A stretch of 13,739 nt of DNA, taken from positions 1 to 13,739 of the forward strand of contig JAHFTN010000027.1 in assembly GCA_023269365.1 (NCBI GenBank), in the 5' to 3' direction. Position 1 is the stretch's first letter. Each line of letters starts with the position of its first letter. The position numbers and the translations under genes are program-made. This DNA is from Chlamydiota bacterium (GTDB lineage: Bacteria; Chlamydiota; Chlamydiia; Chlamydiales; Rhabdochlamydiaceae). Below the pieces are notes generated by a model, which saw only the letters and a program-made list of their open reading frames with translations, was not told the origin of the DNA and searched no databases. Positions 1-6,458 of the stretch are shown here, piece after piece.

Positions 1-1
1 T

Positions 2-139
2 GCCACCGTGTGGTTGGGGCTTCCCATCGAGGCAGGGACTTTATTTTTCCTATCCCCTGCCTCTGTTTCTATCTTGGGACATGAAAGACATATTAAAGCC
101 ATCACACTCTGGAATAGCACCTTTCATCTTCACCAATAA
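2..139 (+). CDS. Partial: C-terminal end of a probable histidine phosphatase (phosphoglycerate mutase-like) family protein
   Basis: Frame 2 is open from the window edge to a TAA at 137-139, giving the last 45 residues. The peptide includes VWLGLPIEAGTLFFLSPAS, then SILGHERHIKAITLWNSTFH. From memory of the family, this resembles the C-terminal end of histidine phosphatases of the phosphoglycerate-mutase type (a 'WLGLP..AG..F.L..AS.S.LG.E.....I..WN..SHL' pattern). The catalytic RHG motif would lie upstream of the window and is not visible, so substrate and activity cannot be called. The next gene starts 64 bases downstream on the same strand. Family call is moderate; that this is coding sequence is likely. 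Confidence 0.55.
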   Translation, partial: ATVWLGLPIEAGTLFFLSPASVSILGHERHIKAITLWNSTFHLHQ

Positions 140-203
140 AAAGCGCTAGAAAACAACACGCTAAATCAGCATACTAAAAATAGTACTCAGATTTTGAGAA
201 TTT

Positions 204-530
204 ATGTCGATTGCCTGGATATTTTTATTGTTGGCGGGGTTCTTCGAGATCTGCTTTACGATTTCTCTGAAATTTAGCCAAGGATTCTCAAAACTCGTCC
301 CTAGCATCATCACCGTTGTTTTTATTGTCTTGAGCTTCTTTGCCGTCTCTCAAGCGATGAAAAGCATTCCCATCGGAACTGCCTATGCGGTATGGGCAGG
401 GATCGGCGCTGCGGGCACCGTTGTCTGCGGCATCCTCTTTTTTGGCGACTCTTACCACATCATTCGACTCATTTCGATCTTTCTCATTATTATCGGTATC
501 ATCGGCCTCAAACTTGCCCACGTCGATTAA
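204..530 (+). CDS. Small multidrug resistance (SMR) family exporter, Gdx/SugE-like
   Basis: The product is 108 aa, the usual SMR length, with four hydrophobic membrane segments (about residues 3-21, 32-50, 58-78 and 85-104). SMR proteins act as dual-topology dimers in the inner membrane and export small cations in exchange for protons. The essential membrane glutamate is present (E15, in AGFFEICF). The segment PIGTAYAVWAGIGAAGT matches the Gdx (formerly SugE) branch, whose studied members export guanidinium, better than the EmrE branch. The Gdx tryptophan expected a few residues after this glutamate is replaced, so the exact substrate is uncertain. The start ATG has only a weak purine stretch (GAGA) upstream. 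No guanidine riboswitch was recognised in the 64 bases between the preceding stop and this gene. Confidence 0.85.
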   Translation: MSIAWIFLLLAGFFEICFTISLKFSQGFSKLVPSIITVVFIVLSFFAVSQAMKSIPIGTAYAVWAGIGAAGTVVCGILFFGDSYHIIRLISIFLIIIGIIGLKLAHVD

Positions 531-556
531 AAAATAAAGCTTTGTTTGTGTATAAT

Positions 557-1084
557 TCACTGAAGCATATCGAGATTCAACCTGTGCCAATGTAATCGCT
601 CGTCATGCTGACAAAAAATAGCCCAGAGTGCCTGCGTTCTCTCTTCATGATACCGCAAAACATCCCGATAGTACGGTACTTGCATTTGGGACACGGGCAC
701 ATTGAGCAAACTACATACAAAACCGTGAATTTTCGGACATTCTAACCAGTGATATTGATACGCCTTCAGAACCGCTGTTTGTGCTTTCAGCTCCCATAGA
801 TACGCTGCATGTGCATACATTAGTGCATGATTTCTGTCTAGGCAGTGGTACTGTCTGCCCAGAAATTCTTGTGCCTTGCATTGCGAAAGTAGAGCCTCCT
901 TCATAAATTCTTGTTCTGGCTGCCATAGTACCTGTCCAAATACAGATGCTGTCTTCTGGTCTTCTTGCTCCCTACTCAACGGAAATTGAACACAACCCAA
1001 CCTAGGATCTCCTAAAACGGGTCGGTACTCCGGCGAATTATCCAAAATATAGTCCCATCTCTTCAGCTGCTCTAGTGGCGTCAT
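557..1084 (-). CDS. Hypothetical protein, 175 aa
   Basis: I do not recognise this protein. The ATG at 1084 is preceded by GAGG about five bases upstream, a good ribosome binding site, which supports a real gene. The product is soluble-looking, with no signal peptide or membrane segment. It appears largely helical and is unusually rich in His, Tyr, Gln and Cys (six Cys and about ten His spread along the chain, including QYHCLDRNH and QHDERLHWHRL). The His and Cys residues do not form an obvious zinc-binding arrangement. It stands alone, convergent with the SMR gene and separated from other genes by a repeat-rich region. It could be a lineage-restricted or host-interaction protein, but that is a guess. 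Confidence 0.6.
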   Translation of the reverse strand: MTPLEQLKRWDYILDNSPEYRPVLGDPRLGCVQFPLSREQEDQKTASVFGQVLWQPEQEFMKEALLSQCKAQEFLGRQYHCLDRNHALMYAHAAYLWELKAQTAVLKAYQYHWLECPKIHGFVCSLLNVPVSQMQVPYYRDVLRYHEERTQALWAIFCQHDERLHWHRLNLDMLQ

Positions 1085-1137
1085 ATTTCCTCAAAAATTT
1101 GTATGCGTTCAGTCAGTACTAATTCGTATGCGTGAGC

Positions 1138-1173
1138 GGGCCCGATTGGATTCGACGGGGGCTCTTGGTGCTG
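1138..1173 (+). ncRNA. Possible truncated tmRNA (ssrA) 5' fragment
   Basis: The stretch starting GGGCCCGATTGGATTCGACG and running on into GGGG...CTTGGTGC closely follows the conserved 5' end of tmRNA (acceptor strand, then GGATTCGAC-GGG, then a ..GGTGC.. segment, as in E. coli ssrA). The similarity stops where palindromic element 1174-1259 begins. I found no tag reading frame, no T-arm and no CCA-ending 3' half anywhere downstream on this strand. If the resemblance is real, this is a broken fragment and the functional ssrA lies elsewhere. The match is from memory and only about 36 bases long, so chance resemblance is possible. Confidence 0.45.
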
Positions 1174-1259
1174 ATATACCCAAATTACCTCAAAATTTGG
1201 TTTTCCTCAGCGGCTAACGACGCTGAGGAAAACCAAATTTTGAGGTTGTTTGGGGATAG
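1174..1259. repeat. Palindromic element, short form, with perfect 25-bp hairpin arms
   Basis: Arms at 1188-1212 and 1221-1245 are perfect inverted copies (25 bp) around an 8-base loop, GCTAACGA. Imperfect pairing continues outward to the ends (ATATACCCAAA on the left, TTGTTTGGGGATAG on the right). The left end and the loop region (GGCTAACGACGCTGAGGA) are shared with the longer element at 2105-2280, so this looks like an internally deleted or compact member of the same family. The 25-bp stem would form a very stable hairpin in RNA or single-stranded DNA. No T-run follows, so it is not a typical intrinsic terminator. Confidence 0.85.
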
Positions 1260-1334
1260 ATCAAACAGCCACCTCTTCTTTACGAAAACATTCTTTTAAA
1301 AAGAGTGTACATATCTATACGAAATTTTTCTAGC

Positions 1335-1500
1335 GGAAATTACTGCAAAACTCGCTTTGCGGGTCAAAAAGCAATGATTTTAGCGCAGATTCGAATTTTA
1401 GAGGAACTGCATAACCTGTTGGGCCTTAGGGGTTCTGTTAAAATTCGAACCTGCGCTAAAAGGGCGCTTTTAGACCTCAAATGGAGTTTTGCCATTCCCT
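1335..1500. repeat. Long imperfect palindromic element (second family)
   Basis: The inner arms at 1378-1400 and 1439-1461 match over 23 bases with one mismatch (TTTTAGCGCAG[A/G]TTCGAA then TTTTA). Pairing extends outward with scattered mismatches through AAAACTC (1347-1353) against GAGTTTT (1484-1490), and probably a little further. The central 38 bases are less symmetric. Its sequence differs from the 1174-1259 / 2105-2280 family. Outer boundaries are approximate. Confidence 0.75.
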
Positions 1501-1517
1501 CAGTTAAGAAGGATTAG

Positions 1518-1553
1518 ACTGGACTTGTATCCATTGGAGGAGGCAAGTCCAGT
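1518..1553. repeat. REP-like hairpin, copy 1
   Basis: ACTGGACTTG (1518-1527) pairs perfectly with CAAGTCCAGT (1544-1553) around a loop containing CCATTGGAGGAGG. A second copy with the same stem and a similar loop is at 10258-10292. Both copies lie just past the stop codon of a minus-strand gene (22 bases after the 1576-1878 gene, 12 bases after acpP), in the same orientation, and are preceded on that strand by CTTCT. It may mark or stabilise transcript 3' ends. No T-run follows on either strand, so a classical intrinsic terminator is not supported. Confidence 0.75.
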
Positions 1554-1575
1554 ATAGAAGATGGGTTATGGGTTT

Positions 1576-1878
1576 CTAATAAGGAAGAAAGACGCTGCTA
1601 TTAAAAATATAATCCACGATGTATTTTTGGTCTTCTGGAGAGATTTGTGCCTGATCTGAAGAGACGGCAGCGTTAATCCTTTCGATAAATTCAGGCCTTT
1701 GCTTCTCAAAGGCTGTGTATAAGCGGTCTACCGCTTGGACTACAGAGTCTTCACTATAAGCCTCTTTTAATAGAGCAAAAAACCAACGCCCCGAAATGGG
1801 CTTCAGCTGATTCACTCCCGAGTTTTGGATGTGATTCACTCTCTCTACAACTTCGTTATGATTAATTGCTTCTACCAT
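1576..1878 (-). CDS. Hypothetical protein, 100 aa
   Basis: I do not recognise this protein. The ATG at 1878 has AGAGG about five bases upstream. The product is acidic and soluble-looking with no signal peptide, and probably mostly helical (for example EDSVVQAVDRLYTAFEKQ and FIERINAAVSSDQAQ). It ends in a hydrophobic YIFNSSVFLPY tail. It stands alone between repeat elements. Upstream lies a long AT-rich stretch with two candidate promoters, and a REP-like hairpin follows the stop. These signals suggest an independently transcribed small gene. Function is unknown. Confidence 0.6.
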   Translation of the reverse strand: MVEAINHNEVVERVNHIQNSGVNQLKPISGRWFFALLKEAYSEDSVVQAVDRLYTAFEKQRPEFIERINAAVSSDQAQISPEDQKYIVDYIFNSSVFLPY

Positions 1879-1904
1879 AAAAACCTCTAATTATTATTTA
1901 TATT

Positions 1905-1910
1905 ATTATA
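1905..1910 (-). promoter_or_regulatory. Candidate -10 box (proximal) for the 100-aa gene
   Basis: Read on the minus strand, this is a perfect TATAAT 26 bases before the start codon. The matching -35 region is poor, so the call rests on the -10 match in a very AT-rich stretch where such hexamers arise easily. Confidence 0.35.
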
Positions 1911-1935
1911 CCCTGAAAACTGTATCGATAATATA

Positions 1936-1965
1936 ATTATAACAAAAATCTTTATATCGCCGCAA
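1936..1965 (-). promoter_or_regulatory. Candidate promoter (distal) for the 100-aa gene
   Basis: On the minus strand, TTGCGG (1960-1965) is followed after 18 bases by TATAAT (1936-1941). A TG one base upstream of the -10 box gives the extended form TGTTATAAT. This is a better sigma-70-type match than the proximal box, with the caveat that the region is strongly AT-rich. Confidence 0.4.
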
Positions 1966-2104
1966 TAAAATTTAAATAAATTATTTTATGGATGACTTAA
2001 TAATGTAACATACTTATAATCAATAAGATGCGATTAAATAGAAATGTTATCTTACAGAAACATCTTCCATTTGCAGAATGCAACTAATTTATAATAAACA
2101 GAAT

Positions 2105-2280
2105 ATATACCCAAACAACTTCAAAATTTGGTTTTTGCCAAGGAGTCGCCCTGAATTTGGGCCAGGCGAAGCCGGCCACGAAGCAGCTCCACTTGGAATT
2201 TGTTGGGTGATGCAGGGGGGCTTAAATTCAGTGGCTAACGACGCTGAGGAAAGTCAACGTTTGAAGTTGTTTGGGTATAT
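2105..2280. repeat. Palindromic element, long form, with perfect 21-bp terminal inverted repeats
   Basis: The ends at 2105-2125 and 2260-2280 are perfect 21-bp inverted copies beginning ATATACCCAAACAACTTCAA. Inside, CCCTGAATTTGGGCC pairs partly with GGGGCTTAAATTCAGTGG, so much of the 176 bp is a degenerate palindrome. It shares its left end and the GGCTAACGACGCTGAGGA segment with the element at 1174-1259. No transposase is present and no clear target-site duplication is seen. Its last base is the first base, on the plus strand, of the def stop codon. It is MITE-like in size and form, but mobility is only inferred. Confidence 0.85.
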
Positions 2281-2819
2281 CATATTATAGAAGAAGATTT
2301 GAGATTTTTCTTAAGAGCCCGAAGGGCGGGCTCGATCTCTCTGCGCGTCTTTTCATCGATCCTGTCAATGAAAAGGGTGCCATTGATGTGGTCGTTTTCG
2401 TGCATACGCACGCGGGCGTTATACCCTTCTAACTCTTCTCTAAAGAGATTCCCCTCTAGGTCGGTAGCTTCGATGGTGATGCGCACAGGGCGAGTCACGA
2501 AACATTTGATGCCCGGGACCGAAAGACACCCCTCTTCCTCCTCGACCATCTCAGCACTAGGAGAAAAGAGTTTTGGGTTGATAAAGACATGGGGTTCAGA
2601 AAGGGTCAGTTTCCCTTCAGCATCGGGGATGTAATTGCGCAGCACGAAGAGGCGCAGCTCTTTTCCCACCTGAGGCGCTGCGAGGCCAATCCCATTGGAT
2701 TTGTCCATCGTTTCAATCATGTCAGAAGCGAGCTTGCGAATCTCGTCTGTGATCTTTTCCACAGACTTACATTTCTTCCTTAAAATGGGATGGCCATAGA
2801 AGTAGATTTGCAATAACAC
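2280..2819 (-). CDS. def: Peptide deformylase
   Basis: This cytoplasmic metalloenzyme removes the formyl group from the N-terminal methionine of new proteins. The 179-aa product has all three family motifs: GIGLAAPQVG (43-52), EGCLSVPG (96-103, metal ligand C98) and HENDH (140-144, ligands H140 and H144, catalytic E141). Length is normal for the family. The start is a GTG at 2819, preceded by AGGAG five bases upstream inside the last codons of secG, only two bases after the secG stop. def is the last gene of tpiA-secG-def. Its C-terminal tail (KNLKSSSII) ends exactly at the edge of the palindromic element, which supplies one base of the TGA stop, so the tail may have been reshaped by that insertion. 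Confidence 0.95.
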   Translation of the reverse strand: MLLQIYFYGHPILRKKCKSVEKITDEIRKLASDMIETMDKSNGIGLAAPQVGKELRLFVLRNYIPDAEGKLTLSEPHVFINPKLFSPSAEMVEEEEGCLSVPGIKCFVTRPVRITIEATDLEGNLFREELEGYNARVRMHENDHINGTLFIDRIDEKTRREIEPALRALKKNLKSSSII

Positions 2820-2821
2820 AA

Positions 2822-3112
2822 CTACTCCTGAAGATCTTCGATAGAGACCGGGACAGAGGATGTGCGGCTAGAACTCATCCCACTTGTCCAAAGGGAAAGA
2901 AGGACACAAGAGATCATGAAAATTACTGCCAAATAAGCGGTAAACTTTTTTAGCACAGCTGCTGTCGAGGTTCCAAATACAGAATCTCCAGGGTCGCCTC
3001 CAAAAGAAGCGCCGAGCCCCAAACTCTTGCTCTCCTGAATGAGGATGACAAAGCAGAGCAGTATAGCAAGAACCACGAAGAGGATCAGGGCGGTATAAAA
3101 AATAAATGTCAT
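2822..3112 (-). CDS. secG: Protein-export translocase subunit SecG
   Basis: SecG is a small inner-membrane partner of SecYE that aids SecA-driven protein export. The 96-aa product has two membrane segments (about 4-25 and 57-77). Between them is the conserved loop: QESKSLGLGASFGG, then VFGTSTAAVLKKFTAYLA. This matches the SecG pattern (Q..K..GLG..FGG.....FG....A..L.K.T). The C-terminus is Ser-rich and polar. The start ATG at 3112 has AAGGA just upstream. It lies nine bases after tpiA and two bases before def, so the three are probably co-transcribed. Confidence 0.93.
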   Translation of the reverse strand: MTFIFYTALILFVVLAILLCFVILIQESKSLGLGASFGGDPGDSVFGTSTAAVLKKFTAYLAVIFMISCVLLSLWTSGMSSSRTSSVPVSIEDLQE

Positions 3113-3121
3113 GTGTCCTTC

Positions 3122-3871
3122 CTAAAAATGAATTAACTTGAGAAACGAGGCGGACTCTAGAGAGGCTCCCCCTACTAAAACGCCGTCGATGTTTGTCTGT
3201 GCCATCAGAGAAGCGATCGTCTCTGTATTGACAGATCCCCCATACAACAAAGGGATTTTCTCTGCAGAGTTTAACCCAAACTTCCCTTCTAGAAAAGAAC
3301 GAATTAAGCGGTGCATACTCTGTGCAATGGACGGGGTTGCCGTCTTGCCCGTGCCAATGGCCCAAACCGGCTCATAAGCAATGACACATTTTAAAACTTG
3401 GGACTCATCGAGCCCCTCTAGGCAGGCTTCTAACTGGACTTTTAAGACGCCTTCATGGGACCCCTTCTCCCGCTCGTGGAGAAGCTCCCCCACACAGATC
3501 AGCGGCATTAACCCCTCTTGCAAAAGGCGATGAACTTTTCTGTTAATGAAAGAATTCGTCTCCGCAAAAAGGTAGCGCCGCTCCGAATGGCCCACGATGA
3601 CAAACTCCGCTCCTGCTGCTTTCAACATACTCGAGGAAACTTCCCCTGTGAAGGCTCCTTGGTCATGGTCATGCACGTTTTGCGCTCCGATCGTAATCCC
3701 CGCCCCTTTTGCCGCTTTTACAGCAGATTCGATGGCAGTGAAGGGGGGCGCTAAAAATACCCTTCTTTTTAGAGGGGCAAGGTGGGGGCAGAGAGTTTTA
3801 ATAAATGCCGCAGCCTCTTCACCCGTTTTATGCATTTTCCAATTTCCAACAATCAAAGGCGCTCGACTCAT
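3122..3871 (-). CDS. tpiA: Triosephosphate isomerase
   Basis: This glycolytic enzyme interconverts dihydroxyacetone phosphate and glyceraldehyde 3-phosphate. The 249-aa product has the full active site: N10 and K12 (VGNWKMHK), H95 (VGHSERR), catalytic E167 (AYEPVWAIGTGK) and the phosphate-binding GGSV (211-214). The frame is open upstream to 4048, but homology begins at MSRAPLIVGNWK, the length from there is normal, and the longer version would run into divergent xseA. The ATG at 3871 is therefore chosen although its ribosome binding site is weak. It heads tpiA-secG-def. The 54-base gap to xseA should hold both divergent promoters, but I could not assign them. Confidence 0.96.
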   Translation of the reverse strand: MSRAPLIVGNWKMHKTGEEAAAFIKTLCPHLAPLKRRVFLAPPFTAIESAVKAAKGAGITIGAQNVHDHDQGAFTGEVSSSMLKAAGAEFVIVGHSERRYLFAETNSFINRKVHRLLQEGLMPLICVGELLHEREKGSHEGVLKVQLEACLEGLDESQVLKCVIAYEPVWAIGTGKTATPSIAQSMHRLIRSFLEGKFGLNSAEKIPLLYGGSVNTETIASLMAQTNIDGVLVGGASLESASFLKLIHF

Positions 3872-3925
3872 ATATACCACTAAATTTGAAGAAACGGTAA
3901 GATTATAGGTTAAGGTTGAGGGCAC

Positions 3926-5329
3926 ATGCAAGAAATTTTCTCCGTTTTCACACTGACTTCTGTGATTAAAAAAAATCTTGAATTCTCCTTTTCTAAAATT
4001 CAGGTAAAAGGGGAGGTCAGCAATCTCAAGGAGCAATCCTCGGGGCACCTCTATTTTACTTTAAAAGATCCTCAAGCGCAAATTGCGGCCGTCCTCTTTA
4101 AGAATAGTGGGCTTGGCCTCTCTCGTCCTCTGAGAAACGGCGATCAGGTAGTCTTAGGCGGCGAGCTCAACGTCTACCCCCCAAGAGGCGCCTATCAGAT
4201 CGTAGTGAGAAGTGTCACTTTTTTGGGACTTGGCGAACTGCTCCTTCAGCTCCATGCCCTCAAAACAAAATTAGAGCAGTTGGGGTGGTTTAGAGCGGAG
4301 GGGAAAAAGCCCCTGCCCAAATTCCCTCGCATCATCGGGATCGTCACCTCTCCCACCGGTTCTGTAATTCAAGATATTCTGCATGTCTTGCAGAGGCGCA
4401 TGCAAGGGTTTCACCTCATTTTATGCCCCGTAAAGGTACAAGGAGAGGGGGCAGCAGCTGACATTGCAGATGCGATCGAAGCCTTCAATCGCTACCATTT
4501 AGCCGACGTTTTGATTGTCGGAAGAGGGGGTGGCAGCCTAGAGGATTTATGGGCATTCAATGAAGAAAAAGTCGCAGCTGCCATCCACCATTCGAAGATT
4601 CCCATCATCTCAGCAGTAGGGCATGAGACCGATATGTGTATGGCCGATTTTGTGGCAGATGTGCGCGCTCCCACCCCTTCGGCTGCTGCAGAGATTGTGG
4701 CAGGAGAAACAGCGCAGCACCTCCACTTCTTACAGCAGGCGCGCTCCAAAATACAAGGGCAGGTGTTTACTCTCTTCAACCACCACAAAAAACGACAAGA
4801 GCAGTACAAACGCCATCCCCTTCTAGCTCGTCCAGAGGTCTTGATCGAGCCTCTCACCCAATCTTTAGACGAAATAAGAGAGAACATTACATCGAGTATG
4901 CAGCGCCTCTACACAGAAAGGGGATTGCGCCTAGAGGTTGTAAAAAAGCAGATGGCGCTACTCAAACCCAGCACACATATCGCTCTAAAAAAAAACCAAT
5001 TAGAGACCCTCTCCTGCGGGCTAAATACAGCCCTTCTCCAACAGATCCATTTGAGACAACATCAATTAGGGGCGCTCTCGAAAATGAGGGCGCTCTATCA
5101 GCTGATCCGCTCTTCTTTACAAAGAAAAAAAGAGGGGCTAGGACAGCTCATCTCCCATCTCAAAGGGATCGATCCAAAAAATCTTTTAACAAAGGGGTAT
5201 TGCATTCTCTTTCGAGAAAATTCCCCTTCCGTTATCCTTTCCATTACAGAGATAAAAAAAGAAGAGCGGTTTCTCCTCCAGATGCACGATGGGCAAGCTG
5301 CTGTAACCTGTAACGAGGTCTTTCCATGA
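3926..5329 (+). CDS. xseA: Exodeoxyribonuclease VII large subunit
   Basis: XseA is the catalytic subunit of exonuclease VII, which degrades single-stranded DNA in both directions together with several XseB subunits. The 467-aa product has an N-terminal OB-fold (about 5-100, with IQVKGEVSNLKEQSSGHLYF), the nuclease core with GIVTSPTGSVIQD (138-150), GRGGGSLEDLWAFN (199-212) and GHETD (232-236), and a helical coiled region thereafter (about 260-410). Length is normal. The ATG at 3926 is preceded by GAGGG. The gene is divergent from tpiA, an arrangement I recall from Chlamydia. Its TGA overlaps the xseB start as ATGA, implying translational coupling. Confidence 0.96.
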   Translation: MQEIFSVFTLTSVIKKNLEFSFSKIQVKGEVSNLKEQSSGHLYFTLKDPQAQIAAVLFKNSGLGLSRPLRNGDQVVLGGELNVYPPRGAYQIVVRSVTFLGLGELLLQLHALKTKLEQLGWFRAEGKKPLPKFPRIIGIVTSPTGSVIQDILHVLQRRMQGFHLILCPVKVQGEGAAADIADAIEAFNRYHLADVLIVGRGGGSLEDLWAFNEEKVAAAIHHSKIPIISAVGHETDMCMADFVADVRAPTPSAAAEIVAGETAQHLHFLQQARSKIQGQVFTLFNHHKKRQEQYKRHPLLARPEVLIEPLTQSLDEIRENITSSMQRLYTERGLRLEVVKKQMALLKPSTHIALKKNQLETLSCGLNTALLQQIHLRQHQLGALSKMRALYQLIRSSLQRKKEGLGQLISHLKGIDPKNLLTKGYCILFRENSPSVILSITEIKKEERFLLQMHDGQAAVTCNEVFP

Positions 5330-5622
5330 CAACAGACACCCCACTCCAATTCGAAACAGCCTATGCGCAGCTCGAGCAGATCTTAGAAAAGATGAATTCA
5401 GGACAGGTTTCATTAGAAGACTCCCTTAAACTCTACGAAGAGGCGGATCGCCTCATCCACTGGTGCTCTACACGTCTCATAGAGGCGGAAAAGACCATTG
5501 AGGTGCTCGTGAAAAATAGAGAAGGGCAACTTCAGCTCAATACAGAAGGACGCCCTCTTTCGCAACCTTTTGCGACAGCCTCGAGCGCGCCTCTCAATAG
5601 AACCCTATCGAGTCAATCATGA
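5326..5622 (+). CDS. xseB: Exodeoxyribonuclease VII small subunit
   Basis: XseB is the small helical partner of XseA. The 98-aa product has the family core in residues 8-65: FETAYAQLEQILEKMNSGQV, then SLEDSLKLYEEADRLIHWCSTRLIEAEKTIEVL with family members having the same layout. The last 30 residues are polar and Ser-rich, and probably disordered. It is slightly longer than a typical 75-85-aa XseB because of that tail. The start overlaps the xseA stop (ATGA), and its own stop overlaps the nadK start in the same way, so the three genes form a coupled operon. Confidence 0.93.
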   Translation: MTTDTPLQFETAYAQLEQILEKMNSGQVSLEDSLKLYEEADRLIHWCSTRLIEAEKTIEVLVKNREGQLQLNTEGRPLSQPFATASSAPLNRTLSSQS

Positions 5623-6458
5623 TCATCGCCCTCTTTCCCAATACCACGAAAAAGCAGTCTAAAAATCTTGCCATCGGCATCGTAGAATTTCTGACACTCC
5701 GCGGGATCACTGTCATTTCCGAAGAGGAGGAAGCTTCTACTCTTAACGTAAAATCGCTCTCTTCTGTAGATCCGAAGGAGATCGACTTGATGATCTCGAT
5801 GGGAGGAGATGGGACGATGCTCAAGCTGGCTCACAAGTACTCCCACCTCGATGTGCCTATGTTGGGAATCAACTTAGGCCACCTAGGCTTCATGGCCGAT
5901 GTACCTATCTCCGATATCTATCCCAGCTTACAAGACCTGATCGACGGCTCCTATCGGGTCCATGAACGGGTCGTGATCCAAGGGGAAGCTCTTCACTCAG
6001 AACACTGCTTTGCCATCAATGATATCGTCGTACACCGCGCTAAAAACCCAAGCCTCGTGGAGATCGCCATCCATATCGACGGCACCTATCTCAACACCTT
6101 CGAGGCCGACGGAATCATCATCGCTACCCCAAACGGATCGACTGCCTATTCCCTGGCAGCTGGCGGTCCCATCATCAGTCCCGATTTAGAAGCGCTTGTG
6201 CTCACGCCCATCTCCCCCCACACCATCTCCAACCGTCCGATCGTCTTAACTGCTAACCAAGAGATCCAGATCCAGTACTTAAGCGACTACGATCCTGTCG
6301 AGGTGCGCGCCGATGGACTTACAAGTCACGAGCTGCAAACAGGCGATGTGTTTAGAATCACAAGACGTCCCCAAAATTTTAAACTCATCAGTTTAAAAAG
6401 AAGGGACTATTTCTCAACGCTGCGCACGAAACTGGGCTGGTCGGGCAAGCTGAGGTAA
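5619..6458 (+). CDS. nadK: NAD kinase
   Basis: This cytoplasmic enzyme phosphorylates NAD to NADP using ATP or polyphosphate. The 279-aa product has the diagnostic GGDGT (62-66, catalytic Asp in GGDG), LGINLGHLGFMADV (82-95), the NE/D-like segment FAINDIVVHR (131-140) and NGSTAYSLAAGGPIISP (172-188). Length is normal. The start is coupled to xseB through ATGA. NadK would supply the NADPH pool used by FabG of the nearby fatty-acid operon, although the two operons are not adjacent. The last 45 bases overlap the 3' end of convergent idi. No terminator is seen at this junction. Confidence 0.96.
   Translation: MIIALFPNTTKKQSKNLAIGIVEFLTLRGITVISEEEEASTLNVKSLSSVDPKEIDLMISMGGDGTMLKLAHKYSHLDVPMLGINLGHLGFMADVPISDIYPSLQDLIDGSYRVHERVVIQGEALHSEHCFAINDIVVHRAKNPSLVEIAIHIDGTYLNTFEADGIIIATPNGSTAYSLAAGGPIISPDLEALVLTPISPHTISNRPIVLTANQEIQIQYLSDYDPVEVRADGLTSHELQTGDVFRITRRPQNFKLISLKRRDYFSTLRTKLGWSGKLR

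Larger units (their letters stand above)
1085..1575. other. Gene-free, repeat-rich interval
   Basis: No convincing coding region lies in these 491 bases. The interval holds, in order, a tmRNA-like 5' fragment (1138-1173), a compact palindrome with a perfect 25-bp stem (1174-1259), a longer imperfect palindrome (about 1335-1500) and a REP-like hairpin (1518-1553). A 70-codon open frame at 1305-1517 consists almost entirely of the second palindrome and is not treated as a gene. The remainder shows nothing recognisable. Confidence 0.7.
1879..2279. other. Gene-free AT-rich interval plus palindromic element
   Basis: About 225 AT-rich bases (1879-2104) hold the two candidate promoters described separately and no convincing gene. 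The rest is the long palindromic element. A 70-codon open frame at 2078-2290 is carried by the element and is not treated as a gene. Confidence 0.65.

Noticed and set aside
29..63. Nine-bp inverted repeat GAGGCAGGG / CCCTGCCTC that looks like a terminator stem
   Set aside because: It lies inside the partial coding sequence at 2-139, which reads through it with family-like residues, and no proper T-run follows.
1101..1132. Direct repeat GTATGCG at 1101-1107 and 1126-1132
   Set aside because: Seven bases only; expected by chance, with no supporting promoter or operator context.
1305..1517. 70-codon open frame
   Set aside because: It is made almost wholly of the palindrome at 1335-1500; no ribosome binding site or recognisable protein.
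1085..2280. Possible CRISPR array in the repeat-rich interval
   Set aside because: The repeats are long inverted palindromes of differing sequence, not regularly spaced direct repeats with spacers, and no cas genes are present.
2078..2290. 70-codon open frame
   Set aside because: It coincides with the palindromic element 2105-2280 and has no ribosome binding site; open frame is incidental to the repeat.
3872..4048. Upstream extension of tpiA to an ATG at 4048
   Set aside because: It would add 59 unrelated residues and overlap divergent xseA; triosephosphate isomerase homology starts at 3871.
4636..5313. 225-codon plus-strand frame inside xseA
   Set aside because: Low-complexity, Arg/Pro/Ser-rich shadow of the well-supported xseA frame.
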